Positions 16,237 through 25,757 of a stretch of DNA of 64,000 nucleotides are shown here, in pieces. Position numbers and translations under genes: made by a program. The stretch spans positions 427,171-491,170 of the forward strand of contig NZ_BMPQ01000002.1 in the NCBI RefSeq assembly GCF_014647675.1, given 5' to 3'. The stretch is from Streptomyces flaveus. Its GTDB lineage: Bacteria > Actinomycetota > Actinomycetes > Streptomycetales > Streptomycetaceae. How positions within the stretch are numbered: the stretch's first letter is position 1; each line of letters opens with the position of its first letter. Under the pieces are notes generated by a model that ran no database searches, was not told where the DNA came from, and worked only from the letters and a program-made list of their open reading frames with translations.

Positions 16237-17754
16237 GTGGCCAACGCCACCGCGATCATCAACCTCGACCTCGAGGGCTCGAAGATCAGCCGTCACCTCT
16301 ACGGCCACTTCGCCGAGCACCTCGGCCGTTGCATCTACGGCGGCTTCTGGGTCGGGGAGGACTCGACGATCCCCAACGAGGGCGGCATCCGCCTCGACGT
16401 CGTCGAGGCCCTACGCGCCCTGGACATCCCCAACCTGCGCTGGCCCGGGGGCTGTTTCGCCGACGAGTACCACTGGAAGGACGGCATCGGCCCCCGCGAT
16501 CAGCGCCCCCGCATGGTCAACACCCACTGGGGCAACGTCGAGGAGAACAACCACTTCGGCACCCACGAGTTCATGGCCCTGTGCGAACTGCTCGGCACCG
16601 AGCCCTACATCAGCGGCAACGTGGGCAGCGGCACGGTCCAGGAGATGAGCGAGTGGGTCGAGTACCTGACCCGCGACGGCGACAGCCCCATGGTGCGGCT
16701 GCGCAAGGCCAACGGCCGCGAGGAGCCCTGGAGTGTGAAGTTCTGGGGCATCGGCAACGAGACGTGGGGCTGCGGCGGCAACATGCGCGCCGAGTACTCC
16801 GCCGACCTGGTCCGCCAGTACGCCACGTACTGCCGCGACCACGGCGACAACAAGCTGTACCGCATCGCCTCGGGCGCGTCCGACGACGACTACAAGTGGA
16901 CCCGGACGCTGATGGAGCAGATCAACTGCTTCGGCTGCGAGGCCACCCCGCGCACCTTCTACCAGGGCATCTCCGTCCACCACTACACGATGGCCGGTCC
17001 CTGGGAGGCGAAGGGCAGCGCCACCGATTTCGACACGGACGACTACTACCGGACGATGGTCTCCGCCCGGGAGATCGACCGCATTCTCACCGGCCATTCC
17101 ACCGTCATGGACATCTACGACCCCGGCCGGAAGGTCGGTCTGGTCCTGGACGAGTGGGGCACCTGGTGGGACGTCGAGCCGGGCACCAACCCGGGCTTCC
17201 TGTTCCAGCAGAACTCCCTGCGCGACGCACTCGTGGCCGGCACGCACTTCGACATCTTCCACAAGCACGCCGAGCGCCTGTACATGGCGAACATCGCCCA
17301 GACCGTCAACGTCCTGCAAGCGATGGTCCTCACCGACGGTGACGCGCTGGTCCTGACCCCGACCTACCACGTGTTCGAGATGAACAAGGGGCACCAGGAC
17401 GCCGCCTCGCTCGCCGTGCACCTGCGCACGGAGGGCGCCCGTCGCACCGTGGGGGACGCCGAGCTGGACACCCTCTCCGCCTCCGCCAGCGTCAAGGACG
17501 GAACGGTACTCATCTCGCTGTCCAACCTCGACGCCGAGGAGCCCGCCGAGGTGACGCTCGACCTGCGCGGCCGCTCCATCGGTGAGGCGACCGCCCGTCT
17601 CCTGACGGCCGACCGGCTCCAGGACCACAACAGCGCGGAGGCACCGGGAACGGTCAGCCCGCGCTCCTTCGACGAGTTGAAGGTCACCGAGCAGGGCCTG
17701 ATCCTGACGCTGCCGCCCCACTCGTTCCTCACCGTTCAGGCCCCGCTGGCCTGA
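16237..17754 (+). CDS. intracellular alpha-L-arabinofuranosidase, GH51
   Basis: A 505-residue enzyme without signal peptide. It hydrolyses terminal arabinofuranosyl residues from arabino- or arabinoxylo-oligosaccharides. The TIM barrel carries the GH51 marks: '[20 protein letters not shown]', acid/base E175 in '[11 protein letters not shown]', and nucleophile E306 in '[10 protein letters not shown]'. A C-terminal beta-sandwich (about 390-505) ends the protein, and the length is normal for the ~500-residue bacterial form. GGAG precedes the GTG start. It is the first gene of an operon with the second GH51 gene and the GH27 remnant, and is divergent from the importer under a TATCGATA operator. 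Confidence 0.93.
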   Translation: MANATAIINLDLEGSKISRHLYGHFAEHLGRCIYGGFWVGEDSTIPNEGGIRLDVVEALRALDIPNLRWPGGCFADEYHWKDGIGPRDQRPRMVNTHWGNVEENNHFGTHEFMALCELLGTEPYISGNVGSGTVQEMSEWVEYLTRDGDSPMVRLRKANGREEPWSVKFWGIGNETWGCGGNMRAEYSADLVRQYATYCRDHGDNKLYRIASGASDDDYKWTRTLMEQINCFGCEATPRTFYQGISVHHYTMAGPWEAKGSATDFDTDDYYRTMVSAREIDRILTGHSTVMDIYDPGRKVGLVLDEWGTWWDVEPGTNPGFLFQQNSLRDALVAGTHFDIFHKHAERLYMANIAQTVNVLQAMVLTDGDALVLTPTYHVFEMNKGHQDAASLAVHLRTEGARRTVGDAELDTLSASASVKDGTVLISLSNLDAEEPAEVTLDLRGRSIGEATARLLTADRLQDHNSAEAPGTVSPRSFDELKVTEQGLILTLPPHSFLTVQAPLA

Positions 17755-17783
17755 CGGCCGCTGACCCAGGAGTTGTGAGAGCG

Positions 17784-20222
17784 ATGGAAACCGAGACGGT
17801 CGTAGAGGTGGACGCGGCGGCACCCGGCACCGCCATCTCGCCCGATCTGTTCGGGGTGTTCTTCGAGGACCTCAACCACGCGGCGGACGGCGGTCTTTAC
17901 GCCGAGCTGGTGCAGAACCGGTCCTTCGAGTACTCCCCCGACCACCGGCCGGAATGGCACGCCCTGACCGCCTGGGAGCTGCTGGAGCGGGACGGCGCCG
18001 CAGGGTCGGTGACGGTGTCCGTCGAAGCGCCGCTGCATCCGGCCAACCCGCACCACGCGGTGCTGCGTACCACCACTGCCGGTGCGGACGGACGCGGGGC
18101 GGCGCTGCGCAACGAGGGCTTCGACGGGGTCGCCGTAAGGGAGGGCGAACGCTACGACGTCAGCCTCTTCGCCCGCCTGGCCGACGGCACCGCGGATCGT
18201 CTGGTGGCGCAGATCGAGAGCCGGGACGGCAGCCGGGTGTACGGCCGGGCGGAGCTGGGTCCGGTGCACGGGTCCTGGGAGCGGCACTCGGCGGTGATCA
18301 CCTGTGAGGCGACGGACCCGGACGCGAGGTTCACCGTGGTGGCGGGTGGGGTCGGCACCGTCCACCTCGATCTGGTCTCGCTCTTTCCGCAGGCCACTTT
18401 CCACGACCGGCCCGGCGGCCTGCGCGCCGACCTGGCGCAGGTGATCGCGGACCTGAAGCCCAAGTTCGTACGTTTCCCGGGTGGTTGCCTCGCGCACGGA
18501 GTGGGGCTCGGCAACATGTACCGCTGGCCCGAGACCATCGGGCCGCTGCACGAGCGCCGGCAGCAGCGCAATCTGTGGGGTTACCACCAGTCGATGGGCC
18601 TGGGCTACTACGAGTACTTCCAGTTCTGCGAGGACATCGGCGCCAAGCCCCTGCCCGTCGTACCGGCCGGCGTCTGCTGCCAGAACACCGAGCCGACCGG
18701 CCAGGTCGGCATCCCCGAGGAGGAGATGCCCGCCTACGTCGCCGAGGTGCTGGCCCTGGTGGAGTGGGCCAACGGCCCCGCCGACTCCCCCTGGGGTTCC
18801 CTGCGCGCGGCAGCCGGGCACCCCGAGCCGTTCGGCCTCGAGTACCTGGGGGTCGGCAACGAGGACACCATCACCGACACCTTCCGCGACCGCTTCTCCC
18901 GTATCCACGACGCACTGCGTGAGCACCACCCCGAGATCATCGTCGTCGGCACCGTCGGCCCCTCCCCCACCGGCGAGGACTGGGAGAAGGGCTGGGCGTT
19001 CGCCCGCGAGCGGAGCGTCCCGGTCGTGGACGAGCACTCGTACAAATCACCGCGCTGGTTCCTGGAGAACACCCGGCGCTTCGACGGGATGGACCGCGAG
19101 GGCCCGCACCTGTACATCGGCGAGTACGCGGCCCGGGACAACGACATGGGCAGCGCCGTCGCCGAGGCGGCCTACATGATCGGCATGGAGCGCAACGGCG
19201 ATGTCGTCCGGCTGGCCTCCTACGCGCCGCTGCTCGCCAAGCGCGGCCACACCCAGTGGCTGCCCGACCTGGTCTACTTCGACAACACGAACGTCTGGCC
19301 CACCCTCAACTACCACGTCCAGCACATGCATTCGGTGAACTCGGGCGACACCGCCCTGCCCGTCACCGTCGTCGGAGCGCCCCGCGCTCGCCCCGTCCCG
19401 GAGACCGACCGGCACGGTGTCCACGTCGGTACGGGTCACGACACCCGCGCCGAGTTCACCGATGCGCGTATCGGCCCCCTGGGCGCGGAGGCGGAACCGG
19501 CCCCGGATTTCGCCAACTGGGCTGCCGAGTCCGGCACTTGGGAGCCGGAGGGCGACGGCCTCATCCAGCAGACGGCGTACGGAGCGGACGACTCCAGGCT
19601 GGTGCTCGCGGAGGCAGCGGCCGGCCCGTCGTACGCCTTCTCCGTGCGGGCCAGGAAGAACGGCGGCGGCGAGGGCTTCACCATCGGCTTCGCCGAGGCG
19701 TCGCCCGGCAACCGGTACCAGTGGTCGGTCGGCGGCTGGCTCAATCGCGGCATGCGGCTCCAGCGGGTGGACGACGGTGTGGTGCACGACCTCAACGACG
19801 CCGTGGCCGGCCCCGTCGAGACCGGCCGCTGGTACGAGCTGCGGGTCGAGGTGGACGGCCGGCGCATCCGCTGCTTCCGCGACGGCGAGCTGGTCCACGA
19901 TCTGGAGGACGACCCGGCAGCCCCGGAGGTCTTCGCCGTCTCGGCCGTCCGCGACAGCTCGGCCGGTGACGTGATCGTCAAGATCGCCAACTCGACGTCC
20001 GAGCCCGTCGCCGTGCGGCTCCGGCTGGCCGGCGCGGACGTCGGCACCGGTCTCGTACGGACGTCTCTCGCCGCTCCTCCCCACGCGACCAGCCGGTTCG
20101 GGCCCGCCCCGGCCTCCCCCGCCGAGGACCGGCTGACCGGGCCGGTCTGCGACATCCCGCCGTACTCCTTCACCGTTCTCCGCAGCCGTCCGGGTACTCG
20201 TACAGAAGAAGATCAGGAATAG
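17784..20222 (+). CDS. large alpha-L-arabinofuranosidase, GH51, with accessory beta domains
   Basis: An 812-residue enzyme without signal peptide. Order: N-terminal GH51 beta start ('SPDLFGVFFEDLNHAADGGL'), a CBM4/9-like insert (about 45-195), the catalytic barrel ('KFVRFPGGCLAHG', acid/base E360 in 'GVGNEDTITD', nucleophile E447 in 'YIGEYAARD'), and a C-terminal sandwich interrupted by a jelly-roll stretch ('DFANWAAESGTWEPEGDGLI' onward). ATG 17784 is chosen because AGGAG stands 11 bases upstream; GTG 17775 is too close to it. It lies 29 bases after the first GH51 gene. The two enzymes probably differ in linkage or chain-length preference. Confidence 0.92.
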   Translation: METETVVEVDAAAPGTAISPDLFGVFFEDLNHAADGGLYAELVQNRSFEYSPDHRPEWHALTAWELLERDGAAGSVTVSVEAPLHPANPHHAVLRTTTAGADGRGAALRNEGFDGVAVREGERYDVSLFARLADGTADRLVAQIESRDGSRVYGRAELGPVHGSWERHSAVITCEATDPDARFTVVAGGVGTVHLDLVSLFPQATFHDRPGGLRADLAQVIADLKPKFVRFPGGCLAHGVGLGNMYRWPETIGPLHERRQQRNLWGYHQSMGLGYYEYFQFCEDIGAKPLPVVPAGVCCQNTEPTGQVGIPEEEMPAYVAEVLALVEWANGPADSPWGSLRAAAGHPEPFGLEYLGVGNEDTITDTFRDRFSRIHDALREHHPEIIVVGTVGPSPTGEDWEKGWAFARERSVPVVDEHSYKSPRWFLENTRRFDGMDREGPHLYIGEYAARDNDMGSAVAEAAYMIGMERNGDVVRLASYAPLLAKRGHTQWLPDLVYFDNTNVWPTLNYHVQHMHSVNSGDTALPVTVVGAPRARPVPETDRHGVHVGTGHDTRAEFTDARIGPLGAEAEPAPDFANWAAESGTWEPEGDGLIQQTAYGADDSRLVLAEAAAGPSYAFSVRARKNGGGEGFTIGFAEASPGNRYQWSVGGWLNRGMRLQRVDDGVVHDLNDAVAGPVETGRWYELRVEVDGRRIRCFRDGELVHDLEDDPAAPEVFAVSAVRDSSAGDVIVKIANSTSEPVAVRLRLAGADVGTGLVRTSLAAPPHATSRFGPAPASPAEDRLTGPVCDIPPYSFTVLRSRPGTRTEEDQE

Positions 20223-20229
20223 TTCACCC

Positions 20230-20586
20230 ATGACCCGACCCGCGCGACCGATCCCCGAACGACGCCTGCGTCCGCCGATGGGCTGGAACAGCTGGGACTG
20301 CTACGGCACCACCGTCACCGAGGAAGAGGTCCTCGCCAACGCGACGTTCATGCGGGACCACATGCTCGCGTACGGCTGGGACACCGTGGTCGTGGACATC
20401 CAGTGGTACGAGCCCACGGCCCGCGCCCACGGCTACAACGCGGACGCCCCGCTGGTCCTCGACGACCGCGTCCGGGAACTGTGGACACCCACCGACACCC
20501 CGCACGACGGCCAGTCCCTGCGGGCCGAACTCCCCGCCCACGGCGCGGCGCTCTACCGCCTCAGCCCGTCCGACACCAGCACCTGA
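20230..20586 (+). pseudogene. GH27 alpha-galactosidase with the middle deleted in frame
   Basis: Residues 10-78 match the N-terminus of GH27 enzymes ('PPMGWNSWDCYGTTVTEEEV', 'YGWDTVVVDIQWYEPTARAH'). From residue about 79 the text jumps to a GH27-type C-terminus ('DDRVRELWTPTDTP', 'RAELPAHGAALYRL'). A full protein is about 400-600 residues; this is 118. The barrel strands with both catalytic Asp residues are gone, yet the reading frame is intact, so the gene suffered a large in-frame deletion near 20462. It starts 7 bases after the GH51 stop. No activity is expected. Confidence 0.8.
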
Positions 20587-20597
20587 GCGAGGCGAAC

Positions 20598-21605
20598 GTG
20601 GCGACGATCCAGGACGTGGCCAAGGCGGCCGGAGTCTCGGCGATGACCGTCTCGAACGTCATCAACGACCATCCCAATGTGCGTAAGGCCACGCGGGAGA
20701 AGGTCCTCGACGCCATGGCCCGGCTCGACTACCGCGTCAACGTCGCCGCCCGCAATCTGCGCAAGGGCCGCACCGGCACCGTCGGTCTCGCCGTGCCCGA
20801 GGTGAACAGCCCCTACTACGCGCAGCTGGCCGCCGCCATCATCGCCGCTGCCGAGCGGCACAGCCTGCGGGTGTGCATCGAGCAGACCGGCGCCTCCAGG
20901 GAGAACGAGCTGGACGCGCTGTCCCTGTCGCGCAACCGGCTCTACGACGGGCTCATCCTCAGCACGGTGGGTATGGGACCGGCCGACGTCGAACTGCTCA
21001 AGGTGGACCACCCGGTGGTCATCCTGGGCGAGCGGATCTTCGGCGGTCCCGTCGACCACGTGGCCATGCCCAACGTCGACGGGGCACAGGCGGCCACCGA
21101 GCACCTGATCGAGCGGGGCTGCCGCCGTATCGCGATGGTGCGCGGACCGGTGGGAGAGGAAGTCGACGTGTCCAGCCTCCGCTTCACGGGCTACCAGAAG
21201 GCACTGCGGAGCGCCGGCCTGCCCCTGGACCCCGGCCTCGTGCAGAGCATGGAGACGCTCACCATGCGCGCGGGTGCGCGATGCGCCCGGGAGATGGTGC
21301 ACGGCGGGCTCGACTTCGACGGCGTGTTCTGCGTGACCGACACCGTGGCCATGGGCGTGCTGCGCGGCCTGGCCGACGCCGGGGTACAGGTGCCGGAGCA
21401 GGTGAAGGTGATCGGCTTCGACAACGTCGAGGAGAGCGAGTTCCTCATCCCCTCGCTGTCCACCATCGATCCGGACCACGACACGATGGCGCGACGGGCG
21501 GTCGACCTGCTGGCCGGACGGATCGAGCAGACGCAGCCCGGGACGGACCGCGAGGAGTTCGTGAGCCACTTCTCTGTGGTGATCCGGGGGTCGACGGGCG
21601 GCTGA
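20598..21605 (+). CDS. LacI-family repressor of the arabinofuranosidase/importer genes
   Basis: A 335-residue regulator: LacI helix-turn-helix at residues 2-25 ('ATIQDVAKAAGVSAMTVSNV'), the hinge helix ('AARNLRKGRTGTVGLAVPEV'), and a periplasmic-binding-protein-like sugar domain ending '...VIGFDNVEESEFLIPSLSTI'. GAGCGAGG precedes the GTG start, 11 bases after the GH27 remnant, so it belongs to the same transcript. It most likely binds the two TATCGATA sites at 15879 and 16192 and is released by an arabinose-derived ligand. Operator assignment is inference from symmetry and location. Confidence 0.9.
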   Translation: MATIQDVAKAAGVSAMTVSNVINDHPNVRKATREKVLDAMARLDYRVNVAARNLRKGRTGTVGLAVPEVNSPYYAQLAAAIIAAAERHSLRVCIEQTGASRENELDALSLSRNRLYDGLILSTVGMGPADVELLKVDHPVVILGERIFGGPVDHVAMPNVDGAQAATEHLIERGCRRIAMVRGPVGEEVDVSSLRFTGYQKALRSAGLPLDPGLVQSMETLTMRAGARCAREMVHGGLDFDGVFCVTDTVAMGVLRGLADAGVQVPEQVKVIGFDNVEESEFLIPSLSTIDPDHDTMARRAVDLLAGRIEQTQPGTDREEFVSHFSVVIRGSTGG

Positions 21606-21681
21606 ACCAGGGGCGTGATCAGCTCCGGTACCATGATCCGCCCATGACCTGTGGGGATCTTGTGTGAGCCGGGGGGATCTT

Positions 21682-22401
21682 GTGCGAACGAAATCGGCTG
21701 CCGTGGCGGCCGTACTGGGCTGCTTAGTGGTGGGCGCTGCCGTGGCCGGCTGCTCGGCCGATGGCTCTTCCGGAGACGAGCCCTCCGCCAAGCAGATGCT
21801 TGACGACGCGAACGACACGATGAACGCGCTCAAGTCGGTGACCGTGGACGGTAAGACCACCACCGTGGCCACCGGCGAAGGCTTCTCCACCCGTCTGACG
21901 ACCGACCTCAAGGGCACGTGCAGTTTCAGCCAGACCTGGACCAACAGCGCCCGCCTCGAACAGATCCGGATCGGCGACGTGGACTACGTCCGCCCGAACC
22001 GCGCCTACCTGAAGATGGCGGGCAAGGATGGGACCGCCAAGGGGGAACAGAAGCGCTGGGTCAAGAGCCCGGCCAAGCAGACAGCCTTTGAATCGGAGGA
22101 GTCCGGACTCTCCCACTGCACCCGGGAGTTCGGCTCCTTCGGCAAGGCGACGAAGGGCGACCCGACCGAGGTCGACGGCAGGCGGGCGATTCCGTTGGTG
22201 GTGACCGACAAGGCGGTCAAGGAGGGCGCCTACACGTTCTACGTCGCCACCGAGGGCAAGCCGTACCTCCTCAAGGTCGCCTACAAGGGCACCGACTACC
22301 GGACCACCACCACGTTCAGCGACTTCGACAAGCCAGTCGATGTACGCGCCCCGGCCAAGGGCGACGTGCTGGACGCGAGCGGCATTGAACCGCTGACTTA
22401 G
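21682..22401 (+). CDS. LolA/LppX-like lipoprotein
   Basis: A 239-residue lipoprotein with lipobox 'VAGC' (C24). The mature part ('AKQMLDDANDTMNALKSVTV', repeated short strands, 'FYVATEGKPYLLKVAYKG', 'TTTFSDFDKPVDVRAP') resembles the half-barrel LppX/LprG/LolA-like lipoproteins of actinobacteria, which hold lipids in a cavity. The ribosome site GGGGGG lies 5 bases before GTG 21682. A near-duplicate GGGGATCTTGTG at 21653-21664 offers a second in-frame start at 21664. No linked partner genes. Confidence 0.75.
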   Translation: MRTKSAAVAAVLGCLVVGAAVAGCSADGSSGDEPSAKQMLDDANDTMNALKSVTVDGKTTTVATGEGFSTRLTTDLKGTCSFSQTWTNSARLEQIRIGDVDYVRPNRAYLKMAGKDGTAKGEQKRWVKSPAKQTAFESEESGLSHCTREFGSFGKATKGDPTEVDGRRAIPLVVTDKAVKEGAYTFYVATEGKPYLLKVAYKGTDYRTTTTFSDFDKPVDVRAPAKGDVLDASGIEPLT

Positions 22402-22477
22402 GTGTTCCAGACGCCCTGCCGGGCCGCGGCCTTGGCGCAGTCCGTTCGGCTCCATCCGTTCGGCTAACCTCACCGGC

Positions 22478-23473
22478 ATGGACCCCTCAGGGCTGACCAG
22501 CGTGGATCCGCTGACGGACCTGCTGAACGGCGTACGGACCAGCGGCGCGGTCTTCAACCAGTCCTCCCCCTCCGGCTCCTGGGCAGCACGCTTCGAGGAC
22601 GGCTCACCGCTGGCTCTCGCGGTGCTCCTGCGCGGCTCGGTCTGGGTCATGCCTCAGGACGGTGACCCGGTGCGGCTCGGTCCCGGTGATGTCGCGGTGC
22701 TGTCCGGGGGCGCGCCGTATGTGATCGCGGACGATCCGGCGACCGAGCCGGATGTGGTGATCCGTGCCGGAGGCCGTTGTACGACGCTGCAGGGCGAGGA
22801 ACTGATCAGCGCGCGGACTCCGGGCGTACGGGCCGGGGACACGGCGGGGCCGGACAGCACGCTGCTGGTGAACGGCCTGTACACCGTGGACGGCGGCACA
22901 CCGGGCCGACTGCTCGCCGCCCTGCCCCCGCTGGCCGTCATCGAGGCGGACGTGGGCAACTGCCCGGTCAGCCCGACGGCCTTCGAAGAGATCACCCGCG
23001 AGGAACCGGGGCAGCAGATCCTGCTCGACCGGGCCCTGGACCTGATGCTCATCACGGCCCTTCGCGCCTGGTTCACCCGCCCAGGCGCCCAGGTCCCCAC
23101 CTGGTACCGGGCCCACAGCGACCCCGTCGTCGGCCCCGCCCTGCGTCTGCTGCACGCCGACCCCGCCCACCCGTGGACACTGCCGGCGCTGGCGGCACGG
23201 ACCGGCGCGTCCCGGGCGAACCTGGCCCGGCGCTTCGCCGCCCTGGTCGGACAGCCGCCGATGACCTATCTACGGGAACGGCGCCTCGCCCTCGCCGCGG
23301 ACCTGCTGCGCGAACCCGACGCCACCCTCGCCGTGGTGGCCGACCGCGTCGGCTTCGCGGGCGCTTTCGCCCTGAGCGCCGCGTTCAAGAGGGAACACGG
23401 CGTCAGTCCGAGCGAGTACCGGACGCATGAGGCAGGGACGGGGGCCTGGCGCCCAGCTCGGCGTCGGCCTTGA
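22478..23473 (+). CDS. AraC-family regulator with cupin domain
   Basis: A 331-residue regulator. The N-terminal AraC-binding cupin domain (about 8-195; 'LRGSVWVMPQDGDPVRLGPG', 'DVAVLSGGAPYVIAD') is followed by two helix-turn-helix units ('WTLPALAARTGASRANLARR', 'AVVADRVGFAGAFALSAAFK'). This is the Cupin_6 + HTH_18 class, which often controls an adjacent oxidoreductase. Its last 71 bases overlap, tail to tail, the end of the arsI gene on the other strand, so the two stop regions are shared. Target unknown. Confidence 0.88.
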   Translation: MDPSGLTSVDPLTDLLNGVRTSGAVFNQSSPSGSWAARFEDGSPLALAVLLRGSVWVMPQDGDPVRLGPGDVAVLSGGAPYVIADDPATEPDVVIRAGGRCTTLQGEELISARTPGVRAGDTAGPDSTLLVNGLYTVDGGTPGRLLAALPPLAVIEADVGNCPVSPTAFEEITREEPGQQILLDRALDLMLITALRAWFTRPGAQVPTWYRAHSDPVVGPALRLLHADPAHPWTLPALAARTGASRANLARRFAALVGQPPMTYLRERRLALAADLLREPDATLAVVADRVGFAGAFALSAAFKREHGVSPSEYRTHEAGTGAWRPARRRP

Positions 23474-23825
23474 CGACGTACACCTCCCAGGGTTCCTGGC
23501 CGGGGCCGTGGACCCAGACCTTGTCCTGGAGGGCGTAGCAACAGGTGGTGTCGTTCTCCTCGTCGGTGACCAGGCCCGCCTCGCTCAGGCGGGCGGTGGC
23601 GGCGTGGACCGCCTCGGTGCTGTCGACCTCGACGCCGAGGTGGTCCATGCGGGTCGCCTCGCCCGCGGTGCCTTCGATCAGGACGAGCTTGAGCGGGGGC
23701 TCGGCGATGGCGAAGTTGGCGTAACCGTCGCGGAGTTTGGCGGGCTCGGTGCCGAAGAGCCGCGTATAGAAGGCGACGGACTCGGCGAGATCGGGGACAC
23801 GGAGGGCGAGTTGTACGCGGGACAT
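23403..23825 (-). CDS. arsI: ArsI-type C-As lyase (VOC family)
   Basis: A 140-residue vicinal-oxygen-chelate protein ('RVQLALRVPDLAESVAFYTR'). ArsI enzymes use Fe(II) and O2 to cleave the C-As bond of trivalent methylarsenicals, releasing As(III). The diagnostic thiolate pair is present as C95-C96 in 'NDTTCCYALQDKVWVHGPG', with iron ligands H62 ('MDHLGVEVD') and E114 ('EPWEVYVV') in the expected places. Perfect AGGAGG precedes the ATG. It lies 28 bases after arsO and is probably co-transcribed with it. The related CadI proteins are the main alternative, but the genomic company favours arsenic. Confidence 0.88.
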   Translation of the reverse strand: MSRVQLALRVPDLAESVAFYTRLFGTEPAKLRDGYANFAIAEPPLKLVLIEGTAGEATRMDHLGVEVDSTEAVHAATARLSEAGLVTDEENDTTCCYALQDKVWVHGPGQEPWEVYVVKADAELGARPPSLPHASGTRSD

Positions 23826-23853
23826 GGCGAACCTCCTTGAGTGGTAAGGGATT

Positions 23854-25236
23854 TCAGCAGCCGCCGGAGGCAGTGGCCGGGGCGCCGATGCCGATCTGGA
23901 GGGTGGTGGGAGCCGGCGCGCAGCAGCCGCCACCGGACTGCTCGGCGTTCTCCGGCTCGTCGAAGAGGCCCGCGCCGCCGCACACTCCGGTCTCGGGGAG
24001 GGTGAGTTCGACGCGCTCGGCGGCCTCCTGGTCGCCGGCGATGGACGCCGCGATGGAGCGGACCTGCTCGAAGCCGGTCATCGCGAGGAACGTGGGGGCA
24101 CGGCCGTACGACTTCATCCCGACCAGGTAGACGCCCTGGTCCGGGTGGGAGAGCTCGCGCACGCCGTGCGGGTAGACCGTGCCGCAGGAGTGGACGTTCG
24201 GGTCGATCAGCGGGGCGAGCGCGGTCGGGGCCTGGAGGCGCTCGTCGAGGCCGAGGCGGACCTCGGAGAGGAAGGAGAGGTCCGGGCGGAAGCCGGTCAG
24301 GACGATCACCTCGTCGACCGGGTCGAGACGGCGGCCGTCCTCGGCGACGAGGACGAGCCGGTCGTCCGCCCGCTCCACGGCCTGCGTACGGAATCCCGTG
24401 GCCGCGCTCGCGTGGCCGGCCTCGACCGCCGCCTTGGCGCGCAGGCCGAGGGCGCCGCGAGCGGGGAGTTCGTCGGCCTCGCCGCCGCCGTACGTGCTCG
24501 CGCTGATGCCCCGTCGCAGGATCCACACCGCGTGCGTCCCCTCCTCCTCCCCGGCCAGGTCGGCGAGGAGGGCGAGGGCGGTGAAGGCGGAGGCACCGGA
24601 ACCGACGACGGCCGTGCGCCTGCCCGCATAACGGGCGCGTACGGATGGGTCGTTGAGGTCCGGGACTCGGTACGAGATGTGCTCGGCGGCCGTCTTCTCG
24701 CCGAGGGCGGGCAGGCCGTTCGCGCCGACGGGGCTCGGGGTGGACCAGGTGCCGGAGGCGTCGATGACGGCGCGGGCGGTGAGCCGCTGCTCGGCGCCGT
24801 CGGTGAACCGGACGTGCACCGTGTACGGCTGCCCGTCGCGGCCCGTGTCGACGATCCGGTCCCGGCCGGACCGGGCGACGCCGGTCACCGTGGCGCCGTA
24901 ACGGACCTTGTCGCCAAGGGTGTCGGCAAGGGGCTGGAGGTAGCGCTCGGCCCAGTCGCCGCCGGTCGGGTAGGCCGAGGCGTCGGGGCGGACCCAGCCG
25001 GTCGGGGCGAGCAGCTTCTCGGCCGCCGGGTCGACGACCTCGCCCCAGGTGGAGAACAGCCGTACATGCGACCACTCCCGTACGGCACTGCCCGCGGCGG
25101 GGCCGGTTTCCAGGACGAGGGGTTCGATACCGCGCTCGACGAGGTGGGCGGCGGCGGCCAGGCCGATGGGTCCGGCGCCGATGACCACGACGGGCAGTTG
25201 GTCGGTGCTGAGCGCGCTGTTGGTGGACGCGGCCAC
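23854..25236 (-). CDS. arsO: ArsO-like flavin monooxygenase of arsenic operons
   Basis: A 460-residue FAD/NAD(P)H protein with two dinucleotide-binding motifs, 'VVVIGAGPIGLAAAAHLVER' near the N-terminus and 'RRTAVVGSGASAFTALALLA' mid-protein, plus 'VIVLTGFRPDLSFL'. The C-terminus is Cys-rich ('SGGGCCAP', final 'GGC'), fitting arsenite or metal contact. Genes of this type recur in actinobacterial ars clusters under the name arsO. The reaction is unproven; arsenical oxidation or hydroxylation is the usual proposal. It is divergent from arsR, sharing a 120-bp operator region. Confidence 0.8.
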   Translation of the reverse strand: MAASTNSALSTDQLPVVVIGAGPIGLAAAAHLVERGIEPLVLETGPAAGSAVREWSHVRLFSTWGEVVDPAAEKLLAPTGWVRPDASAYPTGGDWAERYLQPLADTLGDKVRYGATVTGVARSGRDRIVDTGRDGQPYTVHVRFTDGAEQRLTARAVIDASGTWSTPSPVGANGLPALGEKTAAEHISYRVPDLNDPSVRARYAGRRTAVVGSGASAFTALALLADLAGEEEGTHAVWILRRGISASTYGGGEADELPARGALGLRAKAAVEAGHASAATGFRTQAVERADDRLVLVAEDGRRLDPVDEVIVLTGFRPDLSFLSEVRLGLDERLQAPTALAPLIDPNVHSCGTVYPHGVRELSHPDQGVYLVGMKSYGRAPTFLAMTGFEQVRSIAASIAGDQEAAERVELTLPETGVCGGAGLFDEPENAEQSGGGCCAPAPTTLQIGIGAPATASGGC

Positions 25237-25250
25237 GGGATTCCCCTTAT

Positions 25251-25364
25251 TTCGACATCTATCGATCTCTTAGGTCTTCAGCATGACACCTACTTCGACA
25301 AGCGTCAACATAGACATTTATCTAAATAAGAGTTCGACGTGTGTCAACATAGACGTATGTCGAA
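25251..25364. promoter_or_regulatory. divergent arsO/arsR control region with repeated ArsR-type sites
   Basis: GTCAACATAGAC occurs twice in direct orientation (25304-25315 and 25343-25354). The second is part of a symmetric TC-A-ACATA-GACG-TATGT-C-GA element that overlaps the arsR start. TTCGACAT at 25251 and ATGTCGAA at 25357 are inverted copies at the two edges. The region is far richer in A/T than its neighbours, so it should hold both promoters and two or three repressor sites. Confidence 0.7.
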
Positions 25365-25734
25365 CATCAAGGCGCTGCCGCTGCTGGAACCCGAGGTCCC
25401 CGAGGGTGTCGCGCCATGCTGCCCGCCGCTCACCGAGCGGCCGCTGACGGCCGAGGAGGCAGAGCGGACCGCCGCGATGTTCAAGGCGCTCGGCGACCCG
25501 GTCCGCCTGCGCCTGTTCTCCCTGGTCGCCTCGCACGAGGGCGGCGAGGCATGCGTATGCGACATCTCCGACGTCGGCGTCTCCCAGCCGACCGTGTCCC
25601 ACCACCTGAAGAAGCTCAAGGAGGCCGGACTGCTCTCCTCCGAGCGCCGTGGCACCTGGGTGTACTACCGGGTGGAGCCGTCGGTGATGGCCGCGATGGG
25701 GCAGATGCTGACCGCGGCCGCCCCCGCGGCCTGA
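25357..25734 (+). CDS. arsR: ArsR-family arsenite-responsive repressor
   Basis: A 125-residue winged-helix repressor. Helix-turn-helix: 'DISDVGVSQPTVSHHLKKLK'. The As(III) site is visible as C-x-C in 'EACVCDISD', at the start of the DNA-binding helix as in classical ArsR; a second pair (C21, C22) lies in the N-terminal arm. The ATG at 25357 sits inside the symmetric operator and no ribosome site precedes it, so translation is probably leaderless. Divergent from arsO. It likely represses both directions until arsenite binds. Confidence 0.9.
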   Translation: MSNIKALPLLEPEVPEGVAPCCPPLTERPLTAEEAERTAAMFKALGDPVRLRLFSLVASHEGGEACVCDISDVGVSQPTVSHHLKKLKEAGLLSSERRGTWVYYRVEPSVMAAMGQMLTAAAPAA

Positions 25735-25757
25735 CCTCCGCCCAGACTTCCCGGACC

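Noticed and set aside
12502-21605. A biosynthetic gene cluster around the sugar island
   Set aside because: All genes fit oligosaccharide uptake and hydrolysis; no synthase, carrier protein or tailoring enzymes are present.
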